A stretch of DNA of 6,025 nt from Chloroflexota bacterium. Its GTDB lineage: Bacteria; Chloroflexota; Anaerolineae; UBA4142. The notes below the pieces were generated by a model. It was not told the DNA's origin. It searched no databases and was given only the letters and a program-made list of their open reading frames with translations. Below are positions 5,438-6,025 of this stretch, piece after piece (positions within the stretch are counted from its first letter, which is position 1; each line of letters starts with the position of its first letter). Where the stretch lies: NCBI GenBank assembly GCA_023381515.1, contig JAMCQI010000003.1, positions 1-6,025 on the forward strand. Direction: 5' to 3'. The position numbers and the translations under genes are program-made.

Positions 5438-6025
5438 CTAGCGCGCAGTCTTGTCGATCAAGTTCGCGCGTCCATTCCGGAAGACGTAGGCCGCTTCCGT
5501 CGTGAAGAAATAGACCGTATTCGTTGCTTTCAGCCAGAAGAGCGTTCCCTTCGCACTATTCTGGTAGCCATTGCCGACGCGGTCGTAGCTCACGTTCTCA
5601 GTCGGGTCCCCGACGAGCGCAGGCTCCGCATCATGCATTAGTCTGAACCCCTCGGTATACACCGGCCGTTCGTTTGCGTTAGCTGTTCCAGGCGGGACGA
5701 CCGCGGTCGTCCCGGGGGTGCTATCGCCGGCAAATAGTCCCCGCGCTTGTTGGGCAAGCTTGCTAAACCCCATCTGGTAACCTGAGACACCGCCGCCGAG
5801 GCGATAAGCGTAGGTCACCCCGGCCGCCAGCAGGATCAGCACGATTATCGTCCTAAGCACCCCGAAGACCGGTCCCCAAGAGGGCATCATGGGCCGGTGG
5901 ACGAAGCTGCCGTTCACCGTCTTCACGTCTCCCCTGGCGCCTTGTGGGGAAACCGTCACGGTGAATTCGTAGGCTTTGGTGGGACCGGTCAGCCAACCCC
6001 TCTTAGGGTGTGCGCTGAGCGAAGC
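5438..6025 (-). CDS. Single-pass membrane protein, C-terminal part (gene continues beyond window)
   Basis: The frame is open to the right edge and stops at TAG 5438-5440, so 195 C-terminal residues are visible. A GTG at 5959 is a possible internal start, but the residues before it (G-P-T-K-A-Y-E-F-T) continue a beta-strand pattern into VTVSPQGA, so the true start probably lies outside. Visible residues ~14-50 look like the end of an Ig-like or NEW3-like beta-sandwich, with the T-V-N-G-S-F-V-H-R-P boundary often found just before a membrane helix. Residues ~53-74 are one transmembrane segment. A Gly/Thr/Pro-rich linker (~95-118) leads to a C-terminal domain (~121-185) with VGDP.EN, NGYQNSAKGTLFWLKA and VYFF. 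That domain resembles a small module I know from secreted Chloroflexota proteins, where it trails other domains. Which side each part faces is not certain. It is followed by the beta-helix remnant, and the cluster genes run in the same direction 201 bases on. Confidence 0.75.
   Translation of the reverse strand, partial: ASLSAHPKRGWLTGPTKAYEFTVTVSPQGARGDVKTVNGSFVHRPMMPSWGPVFGVLRTIIVLILLAAGVTYAYRLGGGVSGYQMGFSKLAQQARGLFAGDSTPGTTAVVPPGTANANERPVYTEGFRLMHDAEPALVGDPTENVSYDRVGNGYQNSAKGTLFWLKATNTVYFFTTEAAYVFRNGRANLIDKTAR

Overview
The window is a GC-rich bacterial fragment with four complete genes, one gene that runs off the right edge and one apparent gene remnant. One short gene at the left is on the + strand; everything to its right is on the - strand. 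A Chloroflexota origin is my best guess. It rests on the C-terminal domain of the right-hand membrane protein, which has a 'VGDP.EN...GN..Q...KGTLFWLKA.NTVYFF' pattern. That pattern resembles a domain I associate with extracytoplasmic Chloroflexota proteins. The DUF4157 gene and the TPR gene are compatible with that but do not prove it. No rRNA, tRNA, CRISPR array or insertion sequence was seen.

Layout. (1) 35-1192 (+): a membrane-anchored two-HKD phospholipase D-family protein. (2) 1193-1281: a short convergent gap. (3) 1282-5236 (-): three co-directional genes, transcribed in the order 5236->3575, 3521->2097 and 1971->1282. Their products are a 553-aa protein with a long hydrophobic segment, a 474-aa protein with three TPR blocks, and a 229-aa DUF4157 (eCIS core) protein with an HELTH motif. 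(4) 5254-5433 (-): a 59-codon frame that reads as the C-terminal tail of a beta-helix surface protein. (5) 5438-6025 (-): the C-terminal 195 residues of a single-pass membrane protein whose start lies outside the window.

The main observation is that the three genes of the central cluster, although unrelated over most of their length, begin with the same ~65-80-residue module. It has an 'FHE/D..GE..A' block, an 'AF' block, then R.R.V..LQ..RGNAYVQ. Each protein also carries a second short V-Q-R motif followed by a charged or Gln-rich tract. DUF4157 proteins often carry a 'LQR..GN..V..L' segment and are known associates of extracellular contractile injection systems (eCIS). I infer that the module is a common sorting, packaging or docking tag that puts a putative metallopeptidase, a TPR scaffold and a possible membrane-inserting protein into one pathway. 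No injection-system structural gene is visible here, so that link is inference.
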